From contig MNCI01008071.1 of NCBI GenBank assembly GCA_015680685.1, positions 180,372-244,371 of the forward strand: DNA of 64,000 nt, given 5' to 3'. The position numbers and the translations under genes are program-made. Positions within the stretch are counted from its first letter, which is position 1; each line of letters begins with the position of its first letter. This document shows positions 22,201 through 33,220 of this stretch, one piece after another. The notes under the pieces were generated by a model. That model was given only the letters and a program-made list of their open reading frames with translations, searched no databases and had not been told where the DNA came from. This DNA comes from Gnetum montanum (Eukaryota; Streptophyta; Gnetopsida; Gnetales; Gnetaceae).

Positions 22201-23282
22201 CGTCAGCATAACGGGTGGGGTACTCATGAATGTCGAAGCCAATCTGCCCCATTACACCAGCGTGTACATTGCTAGTAGAGGTAAATGCCTTTATTGCCAT
22301 TTCAGTCCAAGTTAAGGTATCACCATCGCCTACTAACTTGTTCTTATGGATAAAAAACTTGTACCATACCACATATGTTTATCTTACGCTTCAGAAAATA
22401 GACATATAATGACAATACTACCAACAAAACCACTTACCCCCTGAATAATACACTATGCCTAGTGGGTTCTGGAAATAGGTCGAGACATGACAGGCCACGA
22501 ACAAAGTGTTGTATGCATGGTAGCAGCTAAACTAAGCCATTTCCCAGATCCAACTTAAGCACCTTAACCCTTTGGTGCTAAGTTCGCGGTCCTGGGGATG
22601 ACCAGTGTCGATATCCCTGTTTGTCAAGAAAGCCAGAATTCCCTGCGTAGAACCCACTAGCAGGTGCTCCAAAATGGTGCCAGCGATATCTCCTGATAGG
22701 TGTGACCATACAATAATGCTGTAGTTACGCAATAAAAACTGCAGAAACTCCAGCACACCCTTTTGAAACCATATGGCCCTCCCATGCAACCGAGTCTGGG
22801 AGGGAGGAACATTAGGTACGATTGGGTTTATGCAGCATAAAAGCCCGACTATATCCAAGACGATTAAGACGGGTCTTAACATGATACTATACAGAGACAA
22901 TAATAAACACATCAACGTCTAGATTCAGATTTGCATGCTTAAAATATAGAAAATATACAAATTACTCTTAGTTATTCATGCCAAAATTTCCTAAACCCTT
23001 GCAACAGTACAAGGTTTGTCCCTGACAACGGTGATAGACACAATCCTAGTGTATAAACCCTCGTTTTAATGCAAGGTCCATAGTCTAAAATTTTAATTTA
23101 CGTAGGCGACGCTACAAGAATAAACACTGTAAAAGTAACACGAATAAGCAATGGATGGCCTACCGATTCAAAGGCGTAGGGTCTCTCACTTTGACCACCG
23201 CCTGCAAGGTACGCTGCAGGCTCCCTTGCACCTCATCAATCTTCACCAATTTGGCATTCTTCCCTCTCACTTTCAGCGCCAT
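19258..23282 (-). pseudogene. Multi-exon antisense gene in element G with FCP1/HAD-like exon
   Basis: The start ATG at 23282 has the plant-like context AACAATGGCG, with a TATTATAGAG box about 100 bp upstream. Predicted exons (minus): 23282-23164; 22886-22438; about 22372-22084; 21987-20939; 20844-20665; 20594-20446; about 20400-19530; 19491-19258. Donors include GTAGGC, GTAAGT, GTAAAA, GTAAGC and GTAGTA; acceptors include TATAG, TTTAG and ACAG. Exons 1-2 and 4-6 join in phase. Exon 2 has PVLIVLDIVGLLC, then RAIWFQKGVLEFLQ and SIIVWSH, resembling plant FCP1-homology (HAD phosphatase) proteins; the second catalytic Asp is missing. Exon 4 is helical and Trp/Glu-rich, exon 7 a coiled coil, and exon 8 an open acidic tail. 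Damage: a stop at 22532, several in exon 4, and frame slips in exons 3, 4 and 7. Function unknown. Confidence 0.65.
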
Positions 23283-23775
23283 TGTTGCAGTTCTAACACC
23301 TTCACACTTTCACACCTTTATGCCTTTACAAATGATGCGCTCCAATCTTCTGCTCCTCCTTCTTTCTCTCTATAATAGCTAAGAATTCAAATTCACGATA
23401 GCAAATAGCCTATTCTAAATAAAAACTGCTTACTTATATGCAAAATTTAACCAACTTGATACTCGATTTCAGCAAGACTTACCCAAATGCTAGTGTCAGT
23501 ATGAGCTGGAACCCGAGGATCAAGACATTAATTGCATCAGATATCGCACGCATTACAGTCCAAAACACCCTTAAACTACTATATCTTATCCCCTCGTAAT
23601 CAAGTCTCATTAATTACAGGCTGTTCGTAAAATTTAAAATTCAGTTGGCTTTACGCTCGGTAACCTCACGTCACGTCCCATACACTAAACTAAGCGTTAT
23701 TCATTAAACACTTATTGCATCAAACTTAGTATCTAATTACTCTTGTATTTGACAATTTTGTAGGATAATTGACAG
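23283..23775. other. Antisense-gene promoter side and possible intron end before RT
   Basis: Minus strand: TATA-like TATTATAGAG and a GA-rich leader precede ATG 23282. Plus strand: a T-rich tract ending TTTTGTAG (about 23762) and a second AG at 23775 sit immediately before the RT frame. This is where a splice acceptor would lie if G, like Ogre elements, has an intron between protease and RT. No donor could be fixed. Confidence 0.4.
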
Positions 23776-26700
23776 ATGGATGAAATTTTATCTGCACCGC
23801 TAATTTTAACAAGCTTATATGGTGAAATCATTAGACAGCTTGGCCCCACACTAATAGAAACTAACCTAGCCCTTAATGACACAATCATAGCCACGTCGGA
23901 AACATCTCCAGACTGGTCAGAGCAATCGACGCGCACGCTAGATCTGGAAGCTGAAGATGTAACCGAAGATCCACTTAACGAAGTCTCTGTGGTTACGCAT
24001 AGGGGTGAAACTAAAACTCTCAAGGTTAGTTCTCTATTAGACCAAAAGGCGCATGATGACATAAAACAGGTCCTCCATAATAATATCACAGTGTTTGCAT
24101 GGTCATACGAAGATGTGCCGGGACTAGACCCAAGGTTAATTCAATACAACATAATCCTAGATCCCCATATCAATGCTGTCAGACATAAAGTATGAAAGAT
24201 CAAGCTAGAAGCCGCGCTAGTAGTACGTGACGAAATCACTAAACTATACCAAGCTGGTTTTATTCGTGCGATCGATTACTCAGATTGGGTATCTAACATT
24301 GTAGTGGTTCCTAAAAAGACCAGAGGAATACGCATCAGCATAGAATTCTGGGACTTGAACAAAGCTACAATCAAAGATAATTTCCCATTTCCAAGTATCG
24401 ATCAATTGGTGGATACAACCGCTGGACATGCGCTTTTGTCCTTCATGGATGGCTTCTTCGGCTACAATCAAATATGCATCAACCTAGAGAAGCAGCTAAC
24501 AACGACATTCATGATGCCCTGGGAGACCTTTTGTTATACCATGATGCCTTTTAGATTAAAAAATGCTGGAGCAATGTACCAATGAGCCATGACGTACATC
24601 TTCAGCAATTACCTCCTAGGGAGACTGAATGATTATGTCGACGATATAGCTGTTAAGTCTATAAAATTAGAGGATCATTCAGAGGATGTGGAGTTAGTCC
24701 TCAAAAGATGTTCTAACTATGACCTCTGAATCAACCCAAAAAAGTATGTGTTCGGAGTCAAAACCAGACGCATGCTGGGTTTTGTGGTATCGGAAACTGG
24801 TATACGCGTAGATCCTGACAAAGTCAAGGCCATTGTCGAACTGACACCCCCTACGAGTCTTAAGCAATTGCACGAATTACAGGGGAGGTTACAGTTTATT
24901 AGGTGGTTCATCTCGAGATTAACCAAAAAATTACACCCTATGCAACATTTTCTTAAAAAGGGGGTTAATTTTGAATGGACGGACTATTGTCAACATGCAT
25001 TTGACAGCTTGAAGCAAGAGCTTCAATGCTTGCCAATAGTTTTCCCGTCGCAAATAGATCAGCCATTTTACATCTACCTCACGACTTCAGATGTAGCCTT
25101 AGCTACATTACTTTGTCAAAAGAGGGGTGATGGGTCGGAAGTACCCATCTGCTACTTGAGTCACGCTCTATGTGCGTATGAAAATAGGTACAACAAAGTA
25201 GAGCGTAACTGCTTAGTGTTAGTATTTACACTCAAGAAGTGTAAGCATTATCTTTTTCGTAGCCAGGTTAATATCATCTATAAAAATAATATCCTTAGGG
25301 CCATTACGCATAACTTATACGAAAGTAGCAAAATATCTCGTTGGAAAGCTATCACGGTAGAATTCGATCTGCATTACATTGGCCAATCTTCTACGAAAGG
25401 CCAAGCGATAGCCGACCAATTAGTAACATCACCTATTGACAGTCAAGCAACCATAGAGCTTGAATTTTTGAACGAACATGTACATAGCTTAAGCCCTGTC
25501 TTGACAGGTCCTGAAGCAATGTTATACTTCAATGAAGCTTCAACTGTTAGAGGTGGCAGCGCCGCTACAGTTATTACGCTATCACCTGAGGATGTGCGTC
25601 TTCACGCTTATTGTTTGACTTTCCCCTGTACGAACAACATGGCAGAGTACGAGGGGCTCCTCAGAGGATTACTAACTGCTAGCGAACTCCATGTTTGACA
25701 CCTGGAAATTAGGGGTGATTCGATGCTCATCATTAATCAGGTCATAGGAGTCTACGCCTACAAGGCTGTACACCTAGAGCCCTACTGCGATATGGCTAAA
25801 GATCGTCTAAGGAGGTTCATGACCATCGATGCCCAACACGTGACACGAACTAATAACACACTGGTCGATGCACTGGCTACACTGGCTTTGAACGTGCCCT
25901 CACACCTGCTCAACACTTGTCCTGCATTAGTAATAGATTACACAGAGCCCATCATTCAGGTGACGCAAATATCTTCTTTTCTTGAGGATAGAATGCCAGA
26001 GTGGTACGATAGCATTAAGACTTATCTCTTGCAAGGCGAGCCACTGCACGAATTAACACGTATGCAGAAAGATGTAATCTGCAAGCAAGCTAGATAGTAC
26101 GTCATCATAGGAGATAGTACTCTTTGTAGACACTCTTTTGATGGTGTGCTGCTTACTTGCGTTAACAAGGACCAAGCACAACGTATAGTTGGCGAGGTCC
26201 ACGAGGGACTATGCGGAGGACACGTAGCACCATGCGCTATGGCTTCAAAAATCCTTCGCTTAGGGTATTACTAGCCTTACATGGAAAAAGATTATCTGAC
26301 AAAGGTAAAAGCATGTGACACGTGTTAGTGTCACACAAATCTTATACATGTGTTGCGTATGGAGTTACATACGACTCAAATAACATGGCCGTTTCAACGA
26401 TGGGGACTAGACATCATAGGCCCCATTACACTGAAATCTTGCACAGGTCATAGCTTCATAATTACCACTACTAAGTACTTCATGAAGTGGGTAGAGGCTA
26501 TCCCTTTACAGAAGACCACATCTCAACAGATTTTCCATTTCATCTTAGACAACATTGTAACCAGATTTGGTCTTCCGATGACTATCGTGATCGACAACGG
26601 GCCACAGTTTAGTAGTATGGAAACCAAATCCTTCTGTGATAGCCTCGACATTAAATAATCTTTTTCCTCATCTTATTACCTGCAAGCGAATGGTCAAGTT

Positions 26701-27243
26701 GAAGCCACAAACAAAGTCATCATTAATCTGTTCAAGAAAATGCTTGACAGCAACAAAAGACGATGGCATGAAAAAATTCTCTATGTGCTATTGGCATATC
26801 GTACTACATGTAGGATAGCTACAGAAAGTATACCCTATAGCCTAGTCTATGGATTTGACGCAGTGCTGCCCCTCAAATTGCAAATTCCTTCTCTGAGAAT
26901 GGTCCTCTCCATGATTATAAATGAGGCTCAACACACTGAGTCTCGGATTATGGATTTCGATTCAGTAGAAGAGAAGCAAATATAGACGCTTGATACAATA
27001 GAAAAGTATCAAGACAAGTAGAGGAAAAAGCATCATCACAATCTTCAGCAGCGTCTGATCAAGAAAGGAGATTCAGTTCTCAAGGCCATTCGCGAACCAG
27101 TGGGAAAATTCTCTGCAAACTGGGAGGGCCCTTTCTTGGTGACTGATGTGTATGGCAACGGAGCATTCAAGCTAGCGCACATCGATGGCAATGAGTTACC
27201 AAATCCTATCAATCATATATATCTGAAGCGGTACTACATATAG
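23776..27243 (+). pseudogene. Pol of element G: RT, RNase H, archaeal-type RNase H, integrase
   Basis: A single unshifted frame of 1,156 codons. RT (about 24200-24900) keeps the catalytic Y-V-D-D at 24634-24645. RNase H follows (LTTSDVALATLLCQ, YENRYNKVERNCL). A second RNase H of the archaeal type spans about 25525-25900 (TNNMAEYEGLLRGLL, GDSMLIINQ, TRTNNTLVDALATLAL); its first acidic residue is N. Integrase has a His/Cys region (VHEGLCGGH...CDTC) and the catalytic triad D 26410, D 26593, E 26701, giving D-61-D-35-E. The end has KGDSVLKAI and NWEGPFLV. In-frame stops occur at 24193, 24583, 24727, 25696, 26095, 26272, 26326, 26656, 26983 and 27019. Family alignment indicates they replace R, W or Q codons. 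No frameshift was found. Confidence 0.93.
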
Positions 27244-27269
27244 CTGCATCTCCAGTGTGAACATTAGGT

Positions 27270-27615
27270 ATGGCCATAATCATCCGCTATGACGCTAAAC
27301 TGGCAACAACTATCCGCTACGACGTAAAACTGGCACTCCCTTCACACGTCCGCCATGATGCTAAACTGGCACCAGCTGTCCACCATGACATAAAACTAAC
27401 AAAGGTAAGCATCCGTCTGCTGAGACGTAAAACTAGCACAGACTTGTCCCTAGGTCATGACACAAAACTGACACCCACAGCACGGTCTGCTGAGACCATA
27501 AATCAGCTTCGCCACTATCCACTACGACTTAAAACTAGCATTTTTTGGTCCACCCAGACTTTAAACTGGGATCATGGTCTGCTGAGACTTAAAATCAGCA
27601 ACGACAGTCTACCAG
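27270..27615 (+). repeat. 3'-UTR tandem repeat array of element G
   Basis: About ten imperfect units built on (C/T)CCGCTACGAC(G)TAAAACTGGCA, 28-40 bp each, directly after the integrase stop. Arrays at this place are a known feature of Tat/Ogre 3' UTRs and can seed satellite DNA. A variant occurs after the protease (18928-19070). Confidence 0.75.
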
Positions 27616-28798
27616 GACTCACAAACTGCCATCATGCAACTCAAGCGAGCGTAATCATTTTTGTGTAGCTGCAAGAAAAATGGGATGGGATGTTGAGATA
27701 GTCCTAGCATCACTACCTCACCGGCATTCTGCTGATCTCTCAGATGTGCTGAAGGGCATACTACTGACCCCTCAGAGATACCGTCACTATACCTATTTCA
27801 GCGGTGGTACCTCTGAGAGGTTAGTTTCGCCATCTAGAGCCCCAAAGGAGTTCTCATCAATTACGACTTTGGGGATCTCTTCTCATCATCACTATCAGGC
27901 TCTGGCTTCATAGATTCATCTAGTTGATTCCTTACATAACCAGTCAGGTGCGCTGAGTCTGATGTGCTTTGGCGGAAATATGCTGGGCCAAGCGTCAAGG
28001 GTGAAGACTCGGGCCTCGTGCTATAGTTCCTCCTTCACGGCCCGATCACTTTATCTCACCTCTAATAGTACTTGTTTCAACAACCTCACCCACGATTCAC
28101 AAGGACAATGATATCCTCTGTTCTCTTCTTTAGTTGTAGGTTACTTGTTACGAGGACATCGTTCGAGGGTGCGTTCATCTAAGTGGTGTAATACCGATAG
28201 CGTTTTGAGATGGCTGCTTAAGTTAGCCTGTCCACTCGGGGGGTGCATCCTTGTGTTCCTTGTAATCCTACCCCTAGCCCTTATCACTATCCTTAACTAT
28301 CCCATCTGCTTCCCTTACGCAAAATGTGAAACACTCTCCGCATTTGCATTACACTCAAGTCCATGAACCAGCGTAACACAACTTGCCTAGTGGACGCCCA
28401 AAAAAAAATGAGGGGGGGGGTTGGTGAAATGGGTGAAACACATCTCACTCAGGCCATGTAGTTGCAACACAGTGCATCTACACAATCCCCTTCATCCACA
28501 AAATGATGACATAACTACATGCAAATGCAATTGCAAGAGAATGCCTGAGTGCTTATGCATGAAGATGCTATCCCCACCACATTTGGGTCTTCCCAAACCA
28601 CATTTGCATCCTCCCCGAACTTGTTTCCTCTCGTACCATTCTATCCCCAGATTTCCTTATCCCTGCACCTCTACGTTGACAGGATTATACTTGAGTACCT
28701 GTTGATAAACGATGTTGGTACTTTCATCAGTCTGGTGTTTCGTATTCTTTGATGACGTCTTTCGGGCAAGCCCTCTAACCATCAACAAAGAGGGCCAT
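27616..28798 (+). other. 3' untranslated region of element G
   Basis: No convincing coding frame. Contains an A-tract/G-tract (about 28400-28421) resembling a polypurine tract but 380 bp from the LTR. The purine run AAAGAGGG (about 28787-28794) near the LTR start is the likelier priming site. Confidence 0.5.
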
Positions 28799-30407
28799 TG
28801 AAACACCGTAGAAATCGCGAATCAGCCTAAGGCAAAGATTCACGATTTGGGCGAAAGTTCACAGCAAAATTCTAGAAGGAAGAACAAGGCAAAGCAAGAC
28901 GAAACGGCGCCCGGCATCAAGTCTCCAAGTTCCTTATAGATTTCAAATTTTACTATGTTTTCTGTCTTTACGCTACATTACGCAACATAGCATAATGACG
29001 CATAGCGTAATTTTGTTTAACATAGTCTAACATCAGAAGGTTACTTACTTCAACAAATTTGGTGAAGTTTAAGGCCTAAGCAGCGTAATATGCGACTTCT
29101 CGCATATTCTGCTAAATCTTTTTGTCCAGGGTCGAACTTATGCTCTGTTACACAAGGCAGTGTAATGAACTTCAAAAAAAGGTCAAAGGGAAAGTCCAAA
29201 GGAAACGCGACAAATTAAGCTCATTTATTTTTGCAGATTAATCACTTTACACTAGTTACACTACACCATGTACGACAAGCGTAATTTACCGTCGAGTTGA
29301 TCCCTTTTTATGCTTCACTACACTTTTCTGCGTAAATGAGCGTAAAACAGCTTGACTCACTCTTTCCATGCTTTGTTACGCTCTGCCACGCAACACAGCG
29401 TAAACAAATGTAATACAGCGTAAAGCCGGCTAAAGCAGTTATGCATTTGCTATCCATACACGCAATATGTTGATGAGTGTATTATGCGAAATCATGAAGC
29501 AGCTTCAACAAAAGTGCTGACAGTGTATGTTGCAATGTGACGCGACATAGCCAGTTCGTCAAGACAGTGGTATCCGAAAATTTCGGGACACGTGTCATCA
29601 AGGCCATGCCTTTTCTGCATATTGTCAAACTTATAAATACCCTAGTTGGCAAAGAAAAAAGAGAGACTTTTTCAACTTTTCAAAGCAGAGCAGCAGTTAG
29701 CATCTTCAAATTTTGGCAGTTATCATCTTTGAGTATAAACAAGAGACATTTTTTTAGCATTGGCAGCAGGAGCGATCATACCTTTTGGTGAAAATACAGT
29801 TCTCCCATCGGCAATCCTTGGTAGTTTTGAGCAGAGGCTACCCAAAGCGAAGAATATAGATCAGAGATCGAGAGATTATCTGGTGAGGTTGGCAAGATCT
29901 ATTGATCAGACACAGTTGGTTGATAAGCATTCGAGCTTGACCTTCCTTGCACTCCATCTTTGGCTTACAAGGTAGACTAAGCTCCATTCTGCACTCCTTG
30001 TTAAATAGTTTTTCTTATTATTTTGTGTATGTTTCGCACAAGATAATCAGAGTCTTCCCATTGTAACTTTGTGTACAAAATACTCAATTTTTCGGGTCAA
30101 AGTGCAGATCTTGAAATCACGCATTTCGCTTAAATCTGATTTCCTTTGTCGTGTTAACATTGTCATTATTGCAATTTATCTACATCGTTTTCCTCTCCTT
30201 TCATGATTTATCGAATCAAATCGTTCCACGAAACACCTATAATCTTAGTCAATTTACTGATTTAGTAAGTCCTTGTCTGATCGACAAGATTGTTCAGGGC
30301 ACTACGGATTCGTTTTCTCCAGCACAGCCCTCGCACGGATCCGTGGCTAAGACTGTGTACATAGATTTTGTTTGGTATTCCAGCTACCGACATTTTTTGT
30401 TGTTACA
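28799..30407 (+). repeat. 3' LTR of element G
   Basis: Matches 13083-14690 throughout, with G-box GACACGTGTC at 29587-29596 and TATAAATA at 29632-29639. Ends GTTACA, followed by the target duplication AATGC. Confidence 0.92.
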
Positions 30408-31034
30408 AATGCTAACTGGGATTTTAGAAAATCTTCCAATGGATATGTGTTTAATTGTTTTGGTGGTGCTATCTCATAGAAAAGCCAATTGTAGTTGTAC
30501 GTAGCTTAGTTTACTACTAACGAAAAATATGTCATTGTAAATTGAGCTAGTTTTGAAGAAACTGGTGGTTGAACTTGAGATTCATAAAAAGATTATGCAA
30601 ATTGGTTGTCATAAGCAAAGTATAATTTACATATCCAAAAATCCTACTTTCCATAGTAGGACAAAACATATGTAAATATAGTATCACTATATTCGAAAAA
30701 AAATAGATGAACAAAGGATTATTCTAGAAAAAACTAAGATAGAAGAGAATCCTACTAATGTAATAAAAACATCATTATCTGCTAAAAAATTTTTATAATG
30801 TTGAGTAGCTATTGGTGTCATGGAAGGTAATACCATCTAAGGTCTAGATTAGGCTTCATGTAATCTTTACCTTCAAATGGAATAATTGTGAGTAAAGTGA
30901 AGGCAAACCACCATTCATGTAAGCTCAAATATAGTTATCTCAGTAGTTACAAGTACTATCTTTTTTTAATTGGTTGTTACAATAGTTATGTTGTGATATA
31001 CTCTAGTGTTGAATATTTAATTGTAGATATATAT
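30408..31034 (+). pseudogene. Ty1/copia RNase H end and start of 3' LTR (K, middle fragment)
   Basis: Continues the copia RNase H interrupted by G: WDFRKSSNGYVFNCFGGAIS, then a region with FTTNEKYV, then ISKNPTFHSRTKH, the conserved 'KNP--H-R-KHI' block, and a degenerate C-terminus 'NVIKTSLSAKKF'. LTR sequence begins in about 30890-30960 and breaks at 31034 where element E inserted (TSD TATAT, 31030-31034). Confidence 0.75.
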
Positions 31035-31595
31035 TGTGACATCCTATCCCAAGATGTCATGGTAAATGTCAAATATATGATATATTAGACATTATTCTTA
31101 CAAAGAAAATATACCAAATGCAAAATATATGTGATATTCAACATTATGTATAAAGGAAATAATAGGAAAAATGCAAAAAGAGAAAGAAAAGAATGATTTA
31201 GTGATATGAAATAGCATATCTAGATCGTGCTCTAAGAATTTTCCTTGGGGTTTTCTTCCTTTGGCATCTATCCCTGAGAGGAAATCCAACACTGCCATCA
31301 CAGTTAGGCCTATAACCTAGCTAGTTTACTTCATGTCTTACTTCACTAGGCTCCCATGACTTGCTTGTACTAGCTCTACCACTCCATGCTAGCATGACCT
31401 CCAACCCCAGGTATAAATGGCTTAGGTCAAACCTCCAAAGGTTACCTTAGGAGACACATCCATTATTACAAGCTACACTTTTGGATCTTAATCATAACTG
31501 CCCTTTTAGGTACTATAAAAATAATAATAGCACTTGTCATGAAAAGGCACCATATTCACTAGGAAGCAACATCATTTGGGAATGGAGATGTGATA
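31035..31595 (-). repeat. 3' LTR of element E (left)
   Basis: Plus view TGTGACATCCTATCCC...GGAGATGTGATA. Homologous over its length to 36155-36728 and to the LTRs of F (46482-46766 partial, 57597-58115). Confidence 0.85.
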
Positions 31596-32342
31596 ATCTA
31601 CCCCCCTTAGGTTTCGTTCATCCTTAAACGAGTCCACATTTTCTATCTTTTTCTAGATCTAATGCTTTCTTTCATGATCCTATGCTCTAATAATTTGATT
31701 TATCCTTTGAACTTGAAGTTGTTTATTGCTTATTTTTCAAATAAGATATATGTGAGAATAATTATATGGAAAATTAAATATTATTTTCTTAATACTTCAT
31801 TATCTAAGATAATGATAAGTAGTGAATTAAAGATCTACCAACTACCAATCACCAATCCTAATCAAAGTCACATAATGTGCAACTTGTATCTGGTTCTCCA
31901 AGTGAAGGCAGGGCAAATTCTTTATTCCCAACTTGCATTACCTTAAATATGTTATTAATCTAACTGAAATATGAATTAAACAATAAAGAAAATAATAAGA
32001 TTCATCAATAAAAGTAAGGGTGAGATACTTCTTGATCTTGATCAAACTTATTAACTAATGGGAGTAATTGTAATTTTTCCATAAGTGGTATGTGATTGAA
32101 TGGTCTTGTTCGAGATGGTAAGGCTTGATCTTGACTCTTCTCAACTTCTTCTTAAGAAATTAACTTTAGTAACTTGGTAACTTGAAAGAATTGAACATTG
32201 CACCAAATATAATCCAAAGTCTCAATGAAGAATGTTGTTGATCCATCCTTATTAATTAGAGTAGAGAAATTATTAAATTATGATTTTCGATGAGAAATAT
32301 CCATCAATCTCATATATTCTTGAATTATAGAATCTAATTAAT

Positions 32343-33220
32343 CTATTGAAGATCTGAAGTAAAATAGGCACTAGCCAATGGAATTGTATGTTGAATTGAT
32401 GAAAGCATATTCTTCAAATTAGGTTCATCTTCCAAAGATTTCTTTATAGATCCATATTTTAAGAATTGATAAATGCTACATCCAAATTTTTCATTGAAGT
32501 CTCCACAAAGAATAAATGGAATTGGATCAGTGTAACTTAACAATAACTTATTTTTCAAACTTTCTTCTATTTGCTTCATCAAATATTCTCCTTGACATAG
32601 TCCAACATATGAACATGTTGGTTTGGTAATCAAATGTGTGTTAATCATGCATACACATCTTTCTAATAGATGACTTTTTAGAATCACTACCAAGGCTATG
32701 TGATTTTTCCAAAATCTTAATTTTTCTTTCTTTTTTATTGCTTTAAGTTTTGGAATTTCAAAAATCATATTCTCTAAACTCCACTCAAATCTTTGTAACA
32801 ATGCAAACTTGGCTTCTTTATAAAAGATCACACAACCATTCATGTTGTAATTTCTGCAATAGGCTAATGTAGATGGCTCAAAAGAAGAACTTCCATGATA
32901 ACCTTTTTGCTTATAAATACCTTTGTATCCCATCTTTCCCAAGTCTAGTTGGAATTGATATAGAAATTCCCATGGCAAGACTTCTTGTAAGCATAAGACA
33001 TTAGCATCCAAATCTTCTAACTCTACTACAATTCATGATATTGATATTCATGCCAATCTAAGGCCCATGATGGACATAGCAAATGTTGTTTCTCGCTCAT
33101 TAGGGATCTTGCATGAATGTTGTATGTTGCAACTTTCATTCTCATTTTTGGATTCTCTTCTAAATCATTTCCTTTCATGAGTATCATACTCCTAGTTGAA
33201 ATAATAATTTGAGTCTGCAT
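32343..33220 (-). pseudogene. CCR4-like deadenylase (EEP nuclease) fragment captured in element E
   Basis: Upstream frame (33220-33026) carries VATYNIHA, LLCPSWALDW; the next frame (33011-32343) carries DANVLCLQEV, GYKGIYKQKGY, CVIFYKEAKF, INTHLI, PFILCGDFN. These are the ordered motifs of the CCR4/Nocturnin endonuclease-exonuclease-phosphatase family, which shortens mRNA poly(A) tails. The catalytic Glu of LQEV and the Asp/Asn of GDFN are present. One frameshift separates the two frames near 33020, and the C-terminal block with the final Asp-His pair is missing. No intron is seen in about 880 bp, which suggests capture from cDNA. The copy in F has a further internal deletion. Not functional as it stands. 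Confidence 0.82.

Larger units (their letters stand above)
13083..30407 (+). mobile_element. Element G: complete Tat/Ogre-type Ty3/gypsy element, 17.3 kb
   Basis: Two LTRs of about 1608 bp start TGAAACACCG and end GTTACA, flanked by a 5-bp duplication AATGC (13078-13082 and 30408-30412). Order: gag, aspartic protease, a 5-kb spacer with an antisense gene, RT, RNase H, second (archaeal-type) RNase H, integrase, tandem repeats, 3' LTR. A second RNase H, a protease with the D-N-G-A form, a large PR-RT spacer and tandem repeats after integrase are known traits of the Tat/Ogre lineage. In the first 240 or so aligned LTR bases I count about 13 differences by eye, nearly all transitions, so the insertion is old. 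Confidence 0.92.

Noticed and set aside
28549-28752. Short plus-strand frame before the 3' LTR of G
   Set aside because: No motif and composition typical of the 3' UTR.
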